Of a DNA stretch of 14,594 nt, positions 1 through 8,392 are shown in pieces. The notes beneath the pieces were generated by a model. That model was not told the DNA's origin and ran no database searches. It was given only the letters and a program-made list of their open reading frames with translations. Origin of the DNA: Clostridia bacterium (GTDB taxonomy: Bacteria > CBDUZB01 > JAGLHV01). The number at the start of each line of letters is the position of its first letter. Position 1 is the first letter of the stretch. The stretch lies in the NCBI GenBank assembly GCA_030595925.1, contig JAUVLC010000062.1, positions 1 to 14,594 of the forward strand, given 5' to 3'. Both the position numbers and the translations under genes were made by a program.

Positions 1-142
1 CGAGGATATTTCTCCCATTCGTTTTGTCAGCAATAATTTATTGTACCTGATTTGCAGGTCAACATAATACTGTAAACTCACTAAAGTATCCTTCAATGAG
101 CCATCAAGGTTTTTGCTTTCCATATTTATTCAGGAAGAAATA

Positions 143-448
143 TTATGATTTCTTCGCGGCTGTTTTCTTTACATCTTCAAGAACCTGGGAAGAGCCTTTT
201 TTCACATCATCCATCACTTCAGCTGCACCTTGTTTCACGTCTTCAAGAACTTCAGTTACACTGTCTTTAAGGTCGTCGAATTTGTTGTACATGTCGTCAG
301 CCCATTCTTTGGATTTAACAGCTACTTTTTTTCGGGTTTCTTCACCTGATTCAGGAGCGAAGAGTAAACCTGCAATGGCGCCAATAGCACCACCTACTAT
401 CAGGCCTGCAATGAATACAAATCCTGAACTTGAACTACTGTCACTCAT
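143..448 (-). CDS. YtxH-domain small membrane protein
   Basis: This 101-residue protein has a Ser-rich start, one glycine/alanine-rich membrane segment (about residues 9-31, ending in LLFAPESGEETRKK) and a charged helical tail. The membrane segment followed by LFAPxxGxETRKK is the signature of the YtxH family, which is linked to stress and envelope functions, but the molecular role is unknown. The tail carries an 11-residue repeat: 66-76, 77-87 and 88-98 align without gaps (EVLEDVKQGAA, EVMDDVKKGSS, QVLEDVKKTAA), and 55-65 is a weaker fourth copy. Such hendecads usually form a long amphipathic helix. The ATG at 446-448 has no SD site upstream, unlike the genes on the right of the window. It is transcribed away from the activase gene, so it is not part of that operon. 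The family call is firm; the function is not. Confidence 0.85.
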   Translation of the reverse strand: MSDSSSSSGFVFIAGLIVGGAIGAIAGLLFAPESGEETRKKVAVKSKEWADDMYNKFDDLKDSVTEVLEDVKQGAAEVMDDVKKGSSQVLEDVKKTAAKKS

Positions 449-477
449 AGTATTTAGTTTTTAAAAGTTAGTATACG

Positions 478-485
478 CAAATATA
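478..485 (-). promoter_or_regulatory. Candidate Bacteroidota-type -7 box (TAnnTTTG) of the ytxH-like gene
   Basis: Read on the minus strand this is TATATTTG, an exact match to the TAnnTTTG element of Bacteroidota promoters. It lies 29 bases before the ATG of the ytxH-like gene, which would give a short leader of about 25 bases. I do not find the usual TTTG partner near -33, so the match may be chance in AT-rich DNA. The rest of the 218-base gap up to the activase (449-666) shows no convincing terminator or operator. Confidence 0.35.
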
Positions 486-666
486 ACGAAATAAAGTGGA
501 ATTCTTACATCTACCAGGTAAAATATTTAAGAAGTTGATAATGAGTAGTATAAAGATAAATATTTACTAAAAGTAAAGGCTTTGGGTTCAAAAATGACAC
601 AAAAATCATTAGCTTTTTATAACAAAAGTCTAACATTTATGGAAACTGCAATTATATTATCTTCAA

Positions 667-3600
667 ATGATCAAAATGAGTTATTTCATGCAATTGGCTG
701 TTACAGGCTCTGCAGGAATGTGGATTTCCGAAATATTAAACATTCCCTTTGTTCAGGAGGTAGTTGCTTCAGCTCAGCATATCAAGAGGACATATCCTGA
801 AGTTAGGACTTTTATCGAGATAGGCGGCGAAGATTCAAAGATTGTATTTTTTAACGAGCATTTCCGTCCTGACATAAGAATGAATGGAAGCTGCGCCGGT
901 GGAACGGGTGCATTTATTGACCAGATGGCAGTTCTCCTTAATGTGCCGGTTTTTGAATTTAACCGTCTGGCTGAGAAGAGTATAACCATTTATCCCATTG
1001 CATCGCGGTGCGGGGTATTTGCAAAGACTGATATTCAGGCTTTGCTGAGCCGAAACGTCTCGAAGGAAGATATTGCTGCATCTGTATTTCACGCTGTAGC
1101 ACTTCAGGTGGTAAGTGCCCTTGCTCGTGGACGCGATATAAAACCGATCATACTCTTTGGCGGTGGGCCGTTGAGCTTTTTCCCTGAATTGAGAAAGGCG
1201 TTTATTCGAGTATTGGGAATAGAGGATAAAGGACAAATCATTGTTCCTGATCACCCTGAATTTATCCCTGCTATGGGAGTAGCTACAGCAAATTGCAGTG
1301 AGCCGTATCTGGTTAGTATTAAAGATATATTAATACTGGGTGAGAACAAAAAATTATTAAGAAGAAAAGGTGAAATAAAGAGGCTTTCCCCACTTTTTGA
1401 AGCAAAGGAAAAGTTTGAAGAATGGCTTGAAGAACATTCAAGAGACAAAGTACCACAAGTCGATCCTGCCACAGTCAAAGATAAAGGGCTTTTTATCGGA
1501 ATAGATTCCGGTTCTACAACTACCAAACTGGTACTGGTTGATGAAGAGGGAAGGTTTGTGCTGGGGCAATATCTTTCTAATAAAGGCAATCCGATAGAAG
1601 CTGTTAAAACGGGCATAACAGCATTAAAGGAAAAATTCGCAGAACTCGGGTTCATGCCAGAGATACTTTGCTCTGTGGTCACTGGCTATGGAGAAGACCT
1701 TATTAAGTCCGCCTTTGGACTTGACGCAGGTGTTGTTGAAACCGTCGCCCATTATAAGGCTGCCTTAAAATTTGATAAAGATGTTTCCTTTATCCTTGAT
1801 ATCGGTGGACAGGATATGAAGGCAGTTTATATCCATCAGAAAGTTATTTCTGATATTCAGATAAATGAGGCATGTTCTTCTGGATGCGGTTCTTTTATTG
1901 AAACGTTTGCTGGATCTTTAGGATATAGTGTAGAAAATTTTGCAAAATTAGCATGCAATAAAAATGAACCATTCGATTTGGGAACGAGGTGTACTGTTTT
2001 CATGAATTCAAAGGTAAAGGAGGCTTTACGCGAAGGAGCAAGTATTTCCGATATATCGGGAGGGCTTGCCTATTCAGTGATCAAAAACGCCCTATATAAG
2101 GTCATGAAATTAAAGGATACCGATATCTTAGGAGAAAAGATAGTCGCTCAGGGCGGAACCTTTCGCAACCCGGCAGTTTTACGTGCCCTTGAGATTTTAC
2201 TAGACAAGAAAGTTATACGTTCGGACATTCCTGAACTGATGGGAGCGTATGGTGCGGCTATTACAGCTCTTGAGAATTACCAAAAAAAACCGATAAAGTC
2301 AGATCGATTTAATCCATTTCGGGGTCAGAAAATAAAAGTTGATTTTACTAAGAAAGAGTTAATGTGCCACGGTTGCGAGAACAAATGTGGAGTTTTGAAA
2401 CTTACTTTTACAAATGGAGAACATTTTTTTACGGGTAATCGGTGCGATCGCCATTTTAGTAATAATCCTAAGAATAAAAAAGCAGGGGTTAATTTGATAT
2501 CTGAAAAATTAAAGCTCCTCTTTGATAAGCCCGTTATCCCCAAGGATTCCCCAATCCTGACATACGGCATCCCTCGATGCCTGAATATGTTTGAAGACTT
2601 CCCGTTTTGGGCTGCTTTTTTAACGAAATGTGGTTTTAAGGTTGTTCTTTCATCTCCTTCAAGTTTAAAACTCTTTGAAAGAGGGATATCTTCGGTAATT
2701 TCCGATAATATTTGTTTTCCTGCAAAAGTAGCACATGGACATATTTTTGATTTGTCAAACAAAAAGGTAGACAGGATATTTTATCCGATTGTTGTGCATG
2801 AGCAAAAGGAATATTCTGATGTTCTTAACAGCTATAATTGTCCGGTGGTTACGGGCTATCCTGATGTGATCAGAAGCTCCATAGACCCTGAAAAGAAGTT
2901 CGGTATTCCTATGGATAGCCCTGCCGTAAGTTTCCGTGATATTGAATTATTAAAAAAGCAGCTCCACCTTTTTTTTAAAGTATACGGTATTAAATATTCT
3001 ACTGTCTCAAAAGGCGTAGGGGAAGGACTTTTGGCACACAAAAAATTCAAACAAAAACTTAGAGAAATGGGGCAGTCTGTGGTTGATAAAGCAAAAATAT
3101 CTAATAGGATGGTTGTAGTACTGGCAGGGCGTCCTTACCATATCGATTCCTTGATTAATCATGGGATTCCTGAACTTCTGAGCAGTATGGGAGTAGATGT
3201 CATAAGCGAAGATGCAGTTCCCTTGAATATGGATTTTCCTCTTGCCGATATTAATGTTCTTACTCAATGGACATATACAAATCGTCTTTATGCTGCGGCA
3301 AAATGGGTCAGAAAAGAGACTGGGGTGCAAATGATACAACTTACATCTTTCGGCTGCGGCCCGGATGCTATAGCCACTGATGAGGTGAGGGACATCTTGA
3401 ATAGTATGGGGAAGATCCATACACTTATTAAGGTGGATGAGATTTCCAACTTAGGAGCTGTCAGGATAAGGTTACGTTCTATGTTAGAGGCAGTAAAGGA
3501 AAATACGGAGAAGGAACAATTGTTTAATAATGTGCCTGCCAGATCACAGCGGATCTTTTTGCCTCAAGACAGAAAGAGGACACTTATCGCTCCATATTTC

Positions 3601-4953
3601 TCACCCTTTTATTCTCCCTTGGTACCTGCTGCTTTCAGACCGTTAGGATATAATGTTGAAATTCTTCCTCCGCAGGATAAGGCATCGGTTGAATTTGGCC
3701 TTAAGAATGTAAACAATGAGATTTGCTATCCTGCTGTGCTTATCGCGGGTGACATCATTAAGGCCTTTAAATCAGGCCGTTATGATCCTTCTAAAACATC
3801 TGTACTCTTGACACAAACAGGAGGGCAATGCAGGGCATCCAATTATATTTCTCTCCTCAAAAAAGCCCTTTTCTCAGCAGGACTAATTGATGTTCCCATC
3901 GTTGCAATTTCTATGGATGATATAAATTATCAGCCTGGTTTTGATATTGATTTAAAAGAACTAATTAAACGGTTTGTATTAGGAAGTATCTTTTCTGATT
4001 CTTTGTCCCAGATGTTCCTGTCCACAATCGTCAGGGAAAAAGAACACGGAATTGCACAGAGACTTCATTCAAAATATCTTGAAGAGATGAAGATGGGTAT
4101 TGAAAGGGCAGATTATTATTACTTATTAAGGATTCTAAAAGAAGCTGTAATGGATTTTAATGCTGTTAAAGTGACAGATCATCCTATTCTAAAAATTGGT
4201 GTGGTAGGTGAGATATTTGTTAAGTATAATTTTTTTGCTAACGGTAATATCATTGATTGGCTTACTGCTGAGGGAGTAGAAGTGGTACTTCCCACACTTC
4301 AGAGTTTTTTTACCCAAAGATTTGTTAATAAGGCTTTTGATCAAAGAGCGTTCTTTAAACATTCCTATGTTGATGTAATCAAGACCAAGTTGATGGAAAT
4401 TTATGTTAATTATCATCTCTTTCAGGTAGAGAGTGTAATGCATGGGTTCCGCTTCTATAAAAAGCCTTTTAATCTTAAGAAGCTTGCCGAAATTACTGAA
4501 AATGTCGTAAGCATGGCTAACCAATTTGGTGAGGGGTGGATACTGACAGCTGATATTATTGCCATGCTGGAAGAAAATATCGGGAATATTGTATGCTTGC
4601 AGCCTTTCGGATGTATTTCTAACCACATAACCGGTAAAGGAATGGAGAACAGGCTAAAAGAAATGTTTCCACATATGAATCTCCTTTCCCTTGATATGGA
4701 TGCTGGTGTAAGTAGAGTAAATATTCTTAACAGACTTCAGTTTCTTGTAATGGCGGGAAAGGAGGAGATGGAATATGAGAGCAAGGTGGCAATTATTCCT
4801 CAAGTAACGAAGTCATCTTTTATTTCACGAATATATCCGGTTAATGTCGCTTTCATTAATAATTACATTCCACCGGAAATTGAGAAATGGAAATCATGGG
4901 TTTCTAATCTAGGACTATGGAAAAAGGCAAATAGATTTATAAAGAAGTTTTAA
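667..4953 (+). CDS. 2-hydroxyacyl-CoA dehydratase activase-like protein (BcrAD/BadF ASKHA + DUF2229), N-terminally truncated
   Basis: Members of this family use ATP and a [4Fe-4S] cluster to pass an electron to 2-hydroxyacyl-CoA dehydratases or related enzymes in anaerobes; long versions like this (1428 aa) have no firmly known substrate. Two ASKHA ATPase modules are visible. Module 1 has the phosphate-2 motif IGGEDSK (52-58) and cluster-type Cys76 (NGSCAGGTG) and Cys115. Module 2 (about 274-536) is complete, with phosphate-1 GIDSGSTTTK (278-287), IGGQDMK (379-385), Cys403 and Cys442. Four cysteines follow (567, 570, 574, 593), then the DUF2229 region and a dehydratase-like half with GGQCRASNY (about 1051) and QPFGCISNH (about 1311). 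Module 1 lacks its own phosphate-1 segment: homologues have some 60-70 residues before the TGSAG seen here at 13-17. In-frame stops at 610 and 631 and the lack of an SD site suggest a decayed or lost 5' end. No dehydratase subunit genes lie nearby. Confidence 0.85.
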   Translation: MIKMSYFMQLAVTGSAGMWISEILNIPFVQEVVASAQHIKRTYPEVRTFIEIGGEDSKIVFFNEHFRPDIRMNGSCAGGTGAFIDQMAVLLNVPVFEFNRLAEKSITIYPIASRCGVFAKTDIQALLSRNVSKEDIAASVFHAVALQVVSALARGRDIKPIILFGGGPLSFFPELRKAFIRVLGIEDKGQIIVPDHPEFIPAMGVATANCSEPYLVSIKDILILGENKKLLRRKGEIKRLSPLFEAKEKFEEWLEEHSRDKVPQVDPATVKDKGLFIGIDSGSTTTKLVLVDEEGRFVLGQYLSNKGNPIEAVKTGITALKEKFAELGFMPEILCSVVTGYGEDLIKSAFGLDAGVVETVAHYKAALKFDKDVSFILDIGGQDMKAVYIHQKVISDIQINEACSSGCGSFIETFAGSLGYSVENFAKLACNKNEPFDLGTRCTVFMNSKVKEALREGASISDISGGLAYSVIKNALYKVMKLKDTDILGEKIVAQGGTFRNPAVLRALEILLDKKVIRSDIPELMGAYGAAITALENYQKKPIKSDRFNPFRGQKIKVDFTKKELMCHGCENKCGVLKLTFTNGEHFFTGNRCDRHFSNNPKNKKAGVNLISEKLKLLFDKPVIPKDSPILTYGIPRCLNMFEDFPFWAAFLTKCGFKVVLSSPSSLKLFERGISSVISDNICFPAKVAHGHIFDLSNKKVDRIFYPIVVHEQKEYSDVLNSYNCPVVTGYPDVIRSSIDPEKKFGIPMDSPAVSFRDIELLKKQLHLFFKVYGIKYSTVSKGVGEGLLAHKKFKQKLREMGQSVVDKAKISNRMVVVLAGRPYHIDSLINHGIPELLSSMGVDVISEDAVPLNMDFPLADINVLTQWTYTNRLYAAAKWVRKETGVQMIQLTSFGCGPDAIATDEVRDILNSMGKIHTLIKVDEISNLGAVRIRLRSMLEAVKENTEKEQLFNNVPARSQRIFLPQDRKRTLIAPYFSPFYSPLVPAAFRPLGYNVEILPPQDKASVEFGLKNVNNEICYPAVLIAGDIIKAFKSGRYDPSKTSVLLTQTGGQCRASNYISLLKKALFSAGLIDVPIVAISMDDINYQPGFDIDLKELIKRFVLGSIFSDSLSQMFLSTIVREKEHGIAQRLHSKYLEEMKMGIERADYYYLLRILKEAVMDFNAVKVTDHPILKIGVVGEIFVKYNFFANGNIIDWLTAEGVEVVLPTLQSFFTQRFVNKAFDQRAFFKHSYVDVIKTKLMEIYVNYHLFQVESVMHGFRFYKKPFNLKKLAEITENVVSMANQFGEGWILTADIIAMLEENIGNIVCLQPFGCISNHITGKGMENRLKEMFPHMNLLSLDMDAGVSRVNILNRLQFLVMAGKEEMEYESKVAIIPQVTKSSFISRIYPVNVAFINNYIPPEIEKWKSWVSNLGLWKKANRFIKKF

Positions 4954-4985
4954 TGAATATAAATTGTTAGACGGGTCAATTCCTC

Positions 4986-5334
4986 ATGGCTTGCCATGTA
5001 TATAGTATGAGTATAGGTAGTTTGATCGGTGGAGTGTATGCCGTAGGAATGTCTGTGCATGAAATGGAAAAAATAGCGATGGAAGTGAATTGGAAAAGGT
5101 TAGTCCGGTTAATGGATTTTGTCATTCCCAGGTCAGGATTTATCAGCGGAAGAAAAAATAGCGGAATCCTTGTTAAGAAGTGGAAAAGTAAATATACTTA
5201 TTAATCCGCAAATCGGACAAATTAAATTTACAGAATTTAATCGTGCAGATGAATGTATTCGAGCGGGGGAGTTAGCAACGTTATCTAACTTAGCATTGAT
5301 AAAGGAAATTTACCGAAGAAAAAAACTAAATTAA
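4986..5334 (+). pseudogene. Patatin-like phospholipase (RssA type) remnant, internally deleted and frameshifted
   Basis: Two pieces of one patatin-like protein are visible in different frames. The first (frame of 4986, to about 5155) reads MSIGSLIGGVYAVGMS, the nucleophile-elbow region around the catalytic Ser, followed by SGFISGRK. The second (from about 5155 to the stop at 5332-5334) reads INPQIGQIKFTEFNRADE, the usual C-terminal patatin segment, ending at a basic tail. The oxyanion-hole GGG-x-R-G start, the whole middle and the catalytic Asp of the D-G-G/A motif are missing, so no active lipase can be made. The join falls near two copies of AGCGGAA (5145-5151 and 5160-5166). In the first piece the usual G-x-S-x-G has lost its first Gly (S-M-S-I-G). 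The end of the remnant sits directly before the SD site of the RND gene, so an intact patatin gene may once have led that operon. Confidence 0.8.
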
Positions 5335-5349
5335 AAGAGGAGAAAAAAT

Positions 5350-8300
5350 ATGCGAAAATTTGCTGAGTTTGTTCTTAAATTCCGCATAATAATTATTTTG
5401 CTAACTGTGGGGGTTACCCTGTTTTTAGGCTATCATGTAAAAGATATCAAAATAAACAGCGATATTTTGAGTTATTTACCTCAGAATGATCCTCTGGTGG
5501 TACTTTTCAATGAGGTCGGAGATAAATTCGGAGGCAATTCCCTGGCTGTAGTAGCCTTGGAAAAAGAAGATACTTTTAACTACGAAACCTTAAATAGAGT
5601 CAATCAAATTACCCAAAAGTTTAAGAGTATGGATGAAATTTCCCAGGTGATGAGTTTGACTGATATTCTGGACATTAAGAAAATTGAGGGTGGCTTGGAA
5701 GTAGGAAAACTTATAGACAAAGATGATATTCCCCAGGATTCCGAAAAAATCCGAAAAATAAAAGAATATACCCTTTCCAAAGATATGTATCGGGGTAGTC
5801 TGATTTCTGCTGATAGTAAAATCACGGTAATTATTGCCCGGTTAAAAGAGAATATCGATAAAATAACTGTTGCCCAACAAATGAAAAAGATAGTTCAAAA
5901 TACATCGGGTAAAGAAAAAATATATTACGGGGGCATCCCGTTTCAGATGGTTTTCTTAACCGACATAATTCAAGCTGACTTAATAAAACTTACCCCGATG
6001 GTTGTTATCCTGGTGATGTTAATTCTTTTTTGTAGTTTTAAGAGTTTACGGGGAATATTTTTACCTTTGTCCTGTGTCTTGATGAGCACAATCTGGACAG
6101 TAGGAATAATGAGTTTATTAAAAATCCCTCTTACTATTGCCTCAGATGCTGTGCCCGTTTTACTCATTGCTATTGGCAGTGCCTATGGAATTCATATGCT
6201 TTCTAAGTATAACGAAGATATTTGTAAGGGAGACGATAAAATACAGGGGATAAAAGATTCCTTAAGTGAAGTAGGTATTCCCATATTACTGGCAGGGATT
6301 ACTACTTTGATTGGGTTCCTGGCTTTTTTATCTTCTCCTTTAGGATTGATCAAAGAGTTTGGTTTTTTTACTGGTATCGGAGTGCTATTTGCTATGATTA
6401 TTTCGGTAACTTTCTTACCGGCAGTTCTTTCCCTGTTGAAAGTTAGAAAAATTAAGTTAAATCATCATGGGGTAGAAGACGGTTGGATAACCAGGATTAT
6501 GGATAAATTAGGAAAATTTGTACTCGGAAAAGAAAAATTTATCGTTGGCGGATGTGCTGGATTGATGATGATAAGTTTTCTTGCTGTTCCACATTTAAAT
6601 CGAAACGTCAATATGATTAATTACTTTAAAAAGAGTAGTGAAATTAGGCAAGCTGAAGAAATGATGGAAAATAAGTTGGGTGGTTCTATTCCTGTTCAAC
6701 TATTAGTCAGAGGGGATTTGAAAGATCCTTTCGTTTTAAAGGAAATGGTAAAACTGGAAAAGTTTTTAGCTGCTCAGCCCCATGTTAATGACCCCCAGTC
6801 AATTGCCGACCTAATTTGTGAAATGAATCGGGTGATGAATGGACATTCTACTATTCCTGAAACTAAAGAAGAGGTGGCAAATCTTTGGTTTTTTATTGAG
6901 GGGCAGGAGATACTGGAACAATTGATAAATAGTGAAGCTACCGAAGGTCTAATTCAAGCTAAAATGGGAACGGTAGAGACAAAAGAGGTAGATGTTTTAG
7001 TAAAAGCAGTTAATAATTATTTGGAAGAAAAACTTAATATTGATTCGGTTAAAATCAAAATCTCTCTGGCTTCCGATAAATTAGCTGAGGAATTAAAAAA
7101 ACAGCGTGTAGAGCAAATTTTATCCAAAATAAAGTGGGATATACAAAAAAGATTTCCTGTTTTTTCAAAAGGGGGAAGTAAAAAGGTAATCATTGATGAT
7201 GATTTAAGGAAAATAATTACCGCAAGTATTTTCATTGAGAAAAAAGGATTTGATAATAAATTTATAAAGATTATAGAAACCAAAATCAGTAATTACTTTC
7301 ATTCTGAGGAAGCAGATATCCAGATAAAATCAAAGCAGGGTATTACAATAATTATCAGGGATATTGTAAAAAAGTTACAGGGGGAGAGCCCTGGAGAAGA
7401 GGATATTATTGCCATTTTAAGAAAAAATGTTCCGGAAATACTTTACATTGAAGAACCGGAAATTCTGGAATATACGGCTTCCTCAATTAAGGCAATTATA
7501 AATGAGGAGGAAAGGTGGGTAAGGGCTAATCAGCTTATGGGTGAATTAAAGCCGCTTTTTCCACGGAGTTTAAGGAAAGATGAAGAATTCTTGAAAGATT
7601 TAAGAGATGATATTTGGGAAATAAATGAAGATTGGTTTGCTCTGGCCAGTTCAAAATATAGTAAATTTTTCAACAATACAAACGAGCCTATTGGTAACCA
7701 GGTTAAATTAGCGGTTGCACAAACAGGGATGCCGATAATCTATATGGATATTGATCGAAAAATAATACAAAGTCAAGTTTTCAGTCTTTCCATTGCTATT
7801 TTCTTAGTTTTTATTCTTCTTGCCTTTCGGTTGAAATCTTTAATTGGTGGATTGATTTCAATATTTCCGATTATATTTACGATTCTCTTCAATTTTACCG
7901 TAATGTCGATTTTTGATATACCGCTGGATATAGTTACCGTTTTAATTAGCAGTGTGGCGGTAGGAATTGGAATTGATTATTCAATCCATTTTATTTTCCG
8001 GTTTAAGGTTGAATTTGCCAAAGGAAAGAGTGAATTAGAAGCTCTGGATAAAACTTTAGAAACGACAGGGAAAGCTATTATCATCAATGCTCTTTCAGTA
8101 ATGATGGGTTTTCTGGTATTAGTTTTGGGAAATATCGTTCCTATGCAAAGGTTTGGTTATTTAATTGCTTTAACTATGATTATTAGTGCTTTGAGTTCCA
8201 TTACCCTGTTACCTGCATTAATTTTATTAACTAAGGCCGGATTTATTGGAAGCTTTGATCGGTTAACCAAAAACTTAATCTCTAATGTGAAGGGAAAAAT

Positions 8301-8352
8301 CAAAAAAGGGATGATAGAGGGGGTGAAAAAAATTACCAAAAACGGAAGTTAA
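5350..8352 (+). CDS. RND/MMPL-family exporter with enlarged second periplasmic domain
   Basis: This is a 1000-residue inner-membrane protein of the COG1033/MMPL (HpnN-like) branch of RND transporters, which export hydrophobic molecules using the proton gradient. Twelve membrane helices can be placed: 11-29, then 211-230, 235-255, 263-283, 309-328, 338-363 and 396-414, then 807-826, 829-850, 858-880, 906-927 and 934-960. Helix 10 has GIDYSIH with Asp876, the usual proton-relay position; helix 4 has GSAYGIH with Ala278 there. The first periplasmic loop (30-210) has normal size. The second (415-806) is much longer than usual: a Lys/Glu/Ile-rich block at about 565-780 splits the normal loop, whose end resumes at TGMPIIYMDIDRK. 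The start has a strong SD site (AGAGGAG, 5336-5342). It is the first intact gene of an operon with a LolA-like protein and an outer-membrane barrel. The substrate is unknown; lipid or lipoprotein export is an inference from context. Confidence 0.9.
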   Translation: MRKFAEFVLKFRIIIILLTVGVTLFLGYHVKDIKINSDILSYLPQNDPLVVLFNEVGDKFGGNSLAVVALEKEDTFNYETLNRVNQITQKFKSMDEISQVMSLTDILDIKKIEGGLEVGKLIDKDDIPQDSEKIRKIKEYTLSKDMYRGSLISADSKITVIIARLKENIDKITVAQQMKKIVQNTSGKEKIYYGGIPFQMVFLTDIIQADLIKLTPMVVILVMLILFCSFKSLRGIFLPLSCVLMSTIWTVGIMSLLKIPLTIASDAVPVLLIAIGSAYGIHMLSKYNEDICKGDDKIQGIKDSLSEVGIPILLAGITTLIGFLAFLSSPLGLIKEFGFFTGIGVLFAMIISVTFLPAVLSLLKVRKIKLNHHGVEDGWITRIMDKLGKFVLGKEKFIVGGCAGLMMISFLAVPHLNRNVNMINYFKKSSEIRQAEEMMENKLGGSIPVQLLVRGDLKDPFVLKEMVKLEKFLAAQPHVNDPQSIADLICEMNRVMNGHSTIPETKEEVANLWFFIEGQEILEQLINSEATEGLIQAKMGTVETKEVDVLVKAVNNYLEEKLNIDSVKIKISLASDKLAEELKKQRVEQILSKIKWDIQKRFPVFSKGGSKKVIIDDDLRKIITASIFIEKKGFDNKFIKIIETKISNYFHSEEADIQIKSKQGITIIIRDIVKKLQGESPGEEDIIAILRKNVPEILYIEEPEILEYTASSIKAIINEEERWVRANQLMGELKPLFPRSLRKDEEFLKDLRDDIWEINEDWFALASSKYSKFFNNTNEPIGNQVKLAVAQTGMPIIYMDIDRKIIQSQVFSLSIAIFLVFILLAFRLKSLIGGLISIFPIIFTILFNFTVMSIFDIPLDIVTVLISSVAVGIGIDYSIHFIFRFKVEFAKGKSELEALDKTLETTGKAIIINALSVMMGFLVLVLGNIVPMQRFGYLIALTMIISALSSITLLPALILLTKAGFIGSFDRLTKNLISNVKGKIKKGMIEGVKKITKNGS

Positions 8353-8392
8353 TTATTAATAAAAATAGGTAGATAAAAAGGAGAATTCAAAA

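Noticed and set aside
45-59. Hairpin ACCTG-ATTTG-CAGGT downstream of the ytxH-like gene
   Set aside because: The stem is only 5 bp and has no T-run after it on the minus strand, so I do not call it a terminator.
96-464. Open frame on the plus strand across the ytxH-like gene
   Set aside because: It is antisense to a clear YtxH protein, is rich in Ser/Thr/Phe as expected from the reverse of its repeats, and has no SD site.
519-568. Imperfect inverted repeat around AAATATTTA
   Set aside because: It is very AT-rich, with a long spacer and a mismatch, and is expected by chance in this composition.
582-800. Short plus-strand frame overlapping the activase start
   Set aside because: It has no ASKHA motif and no family likeness, and it continues in the wrong frame across conserved activase codons. 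It may only contain relics of lost sequence.
835-2762. Several antisense open frames of about 140 codons within the activase gene
   Set aside because: They lie opposite a well-conserved coding frame, show no family motifs and have no start signals.
667-4953. Benzoyl-CoA reductase or a complete 2-hydroxyacyl-CoA dehydratase operon
   Set aside because: Only the fused activase/DUF2229 gene is present, and no separate dehydratase or reductase subunits are in the window.
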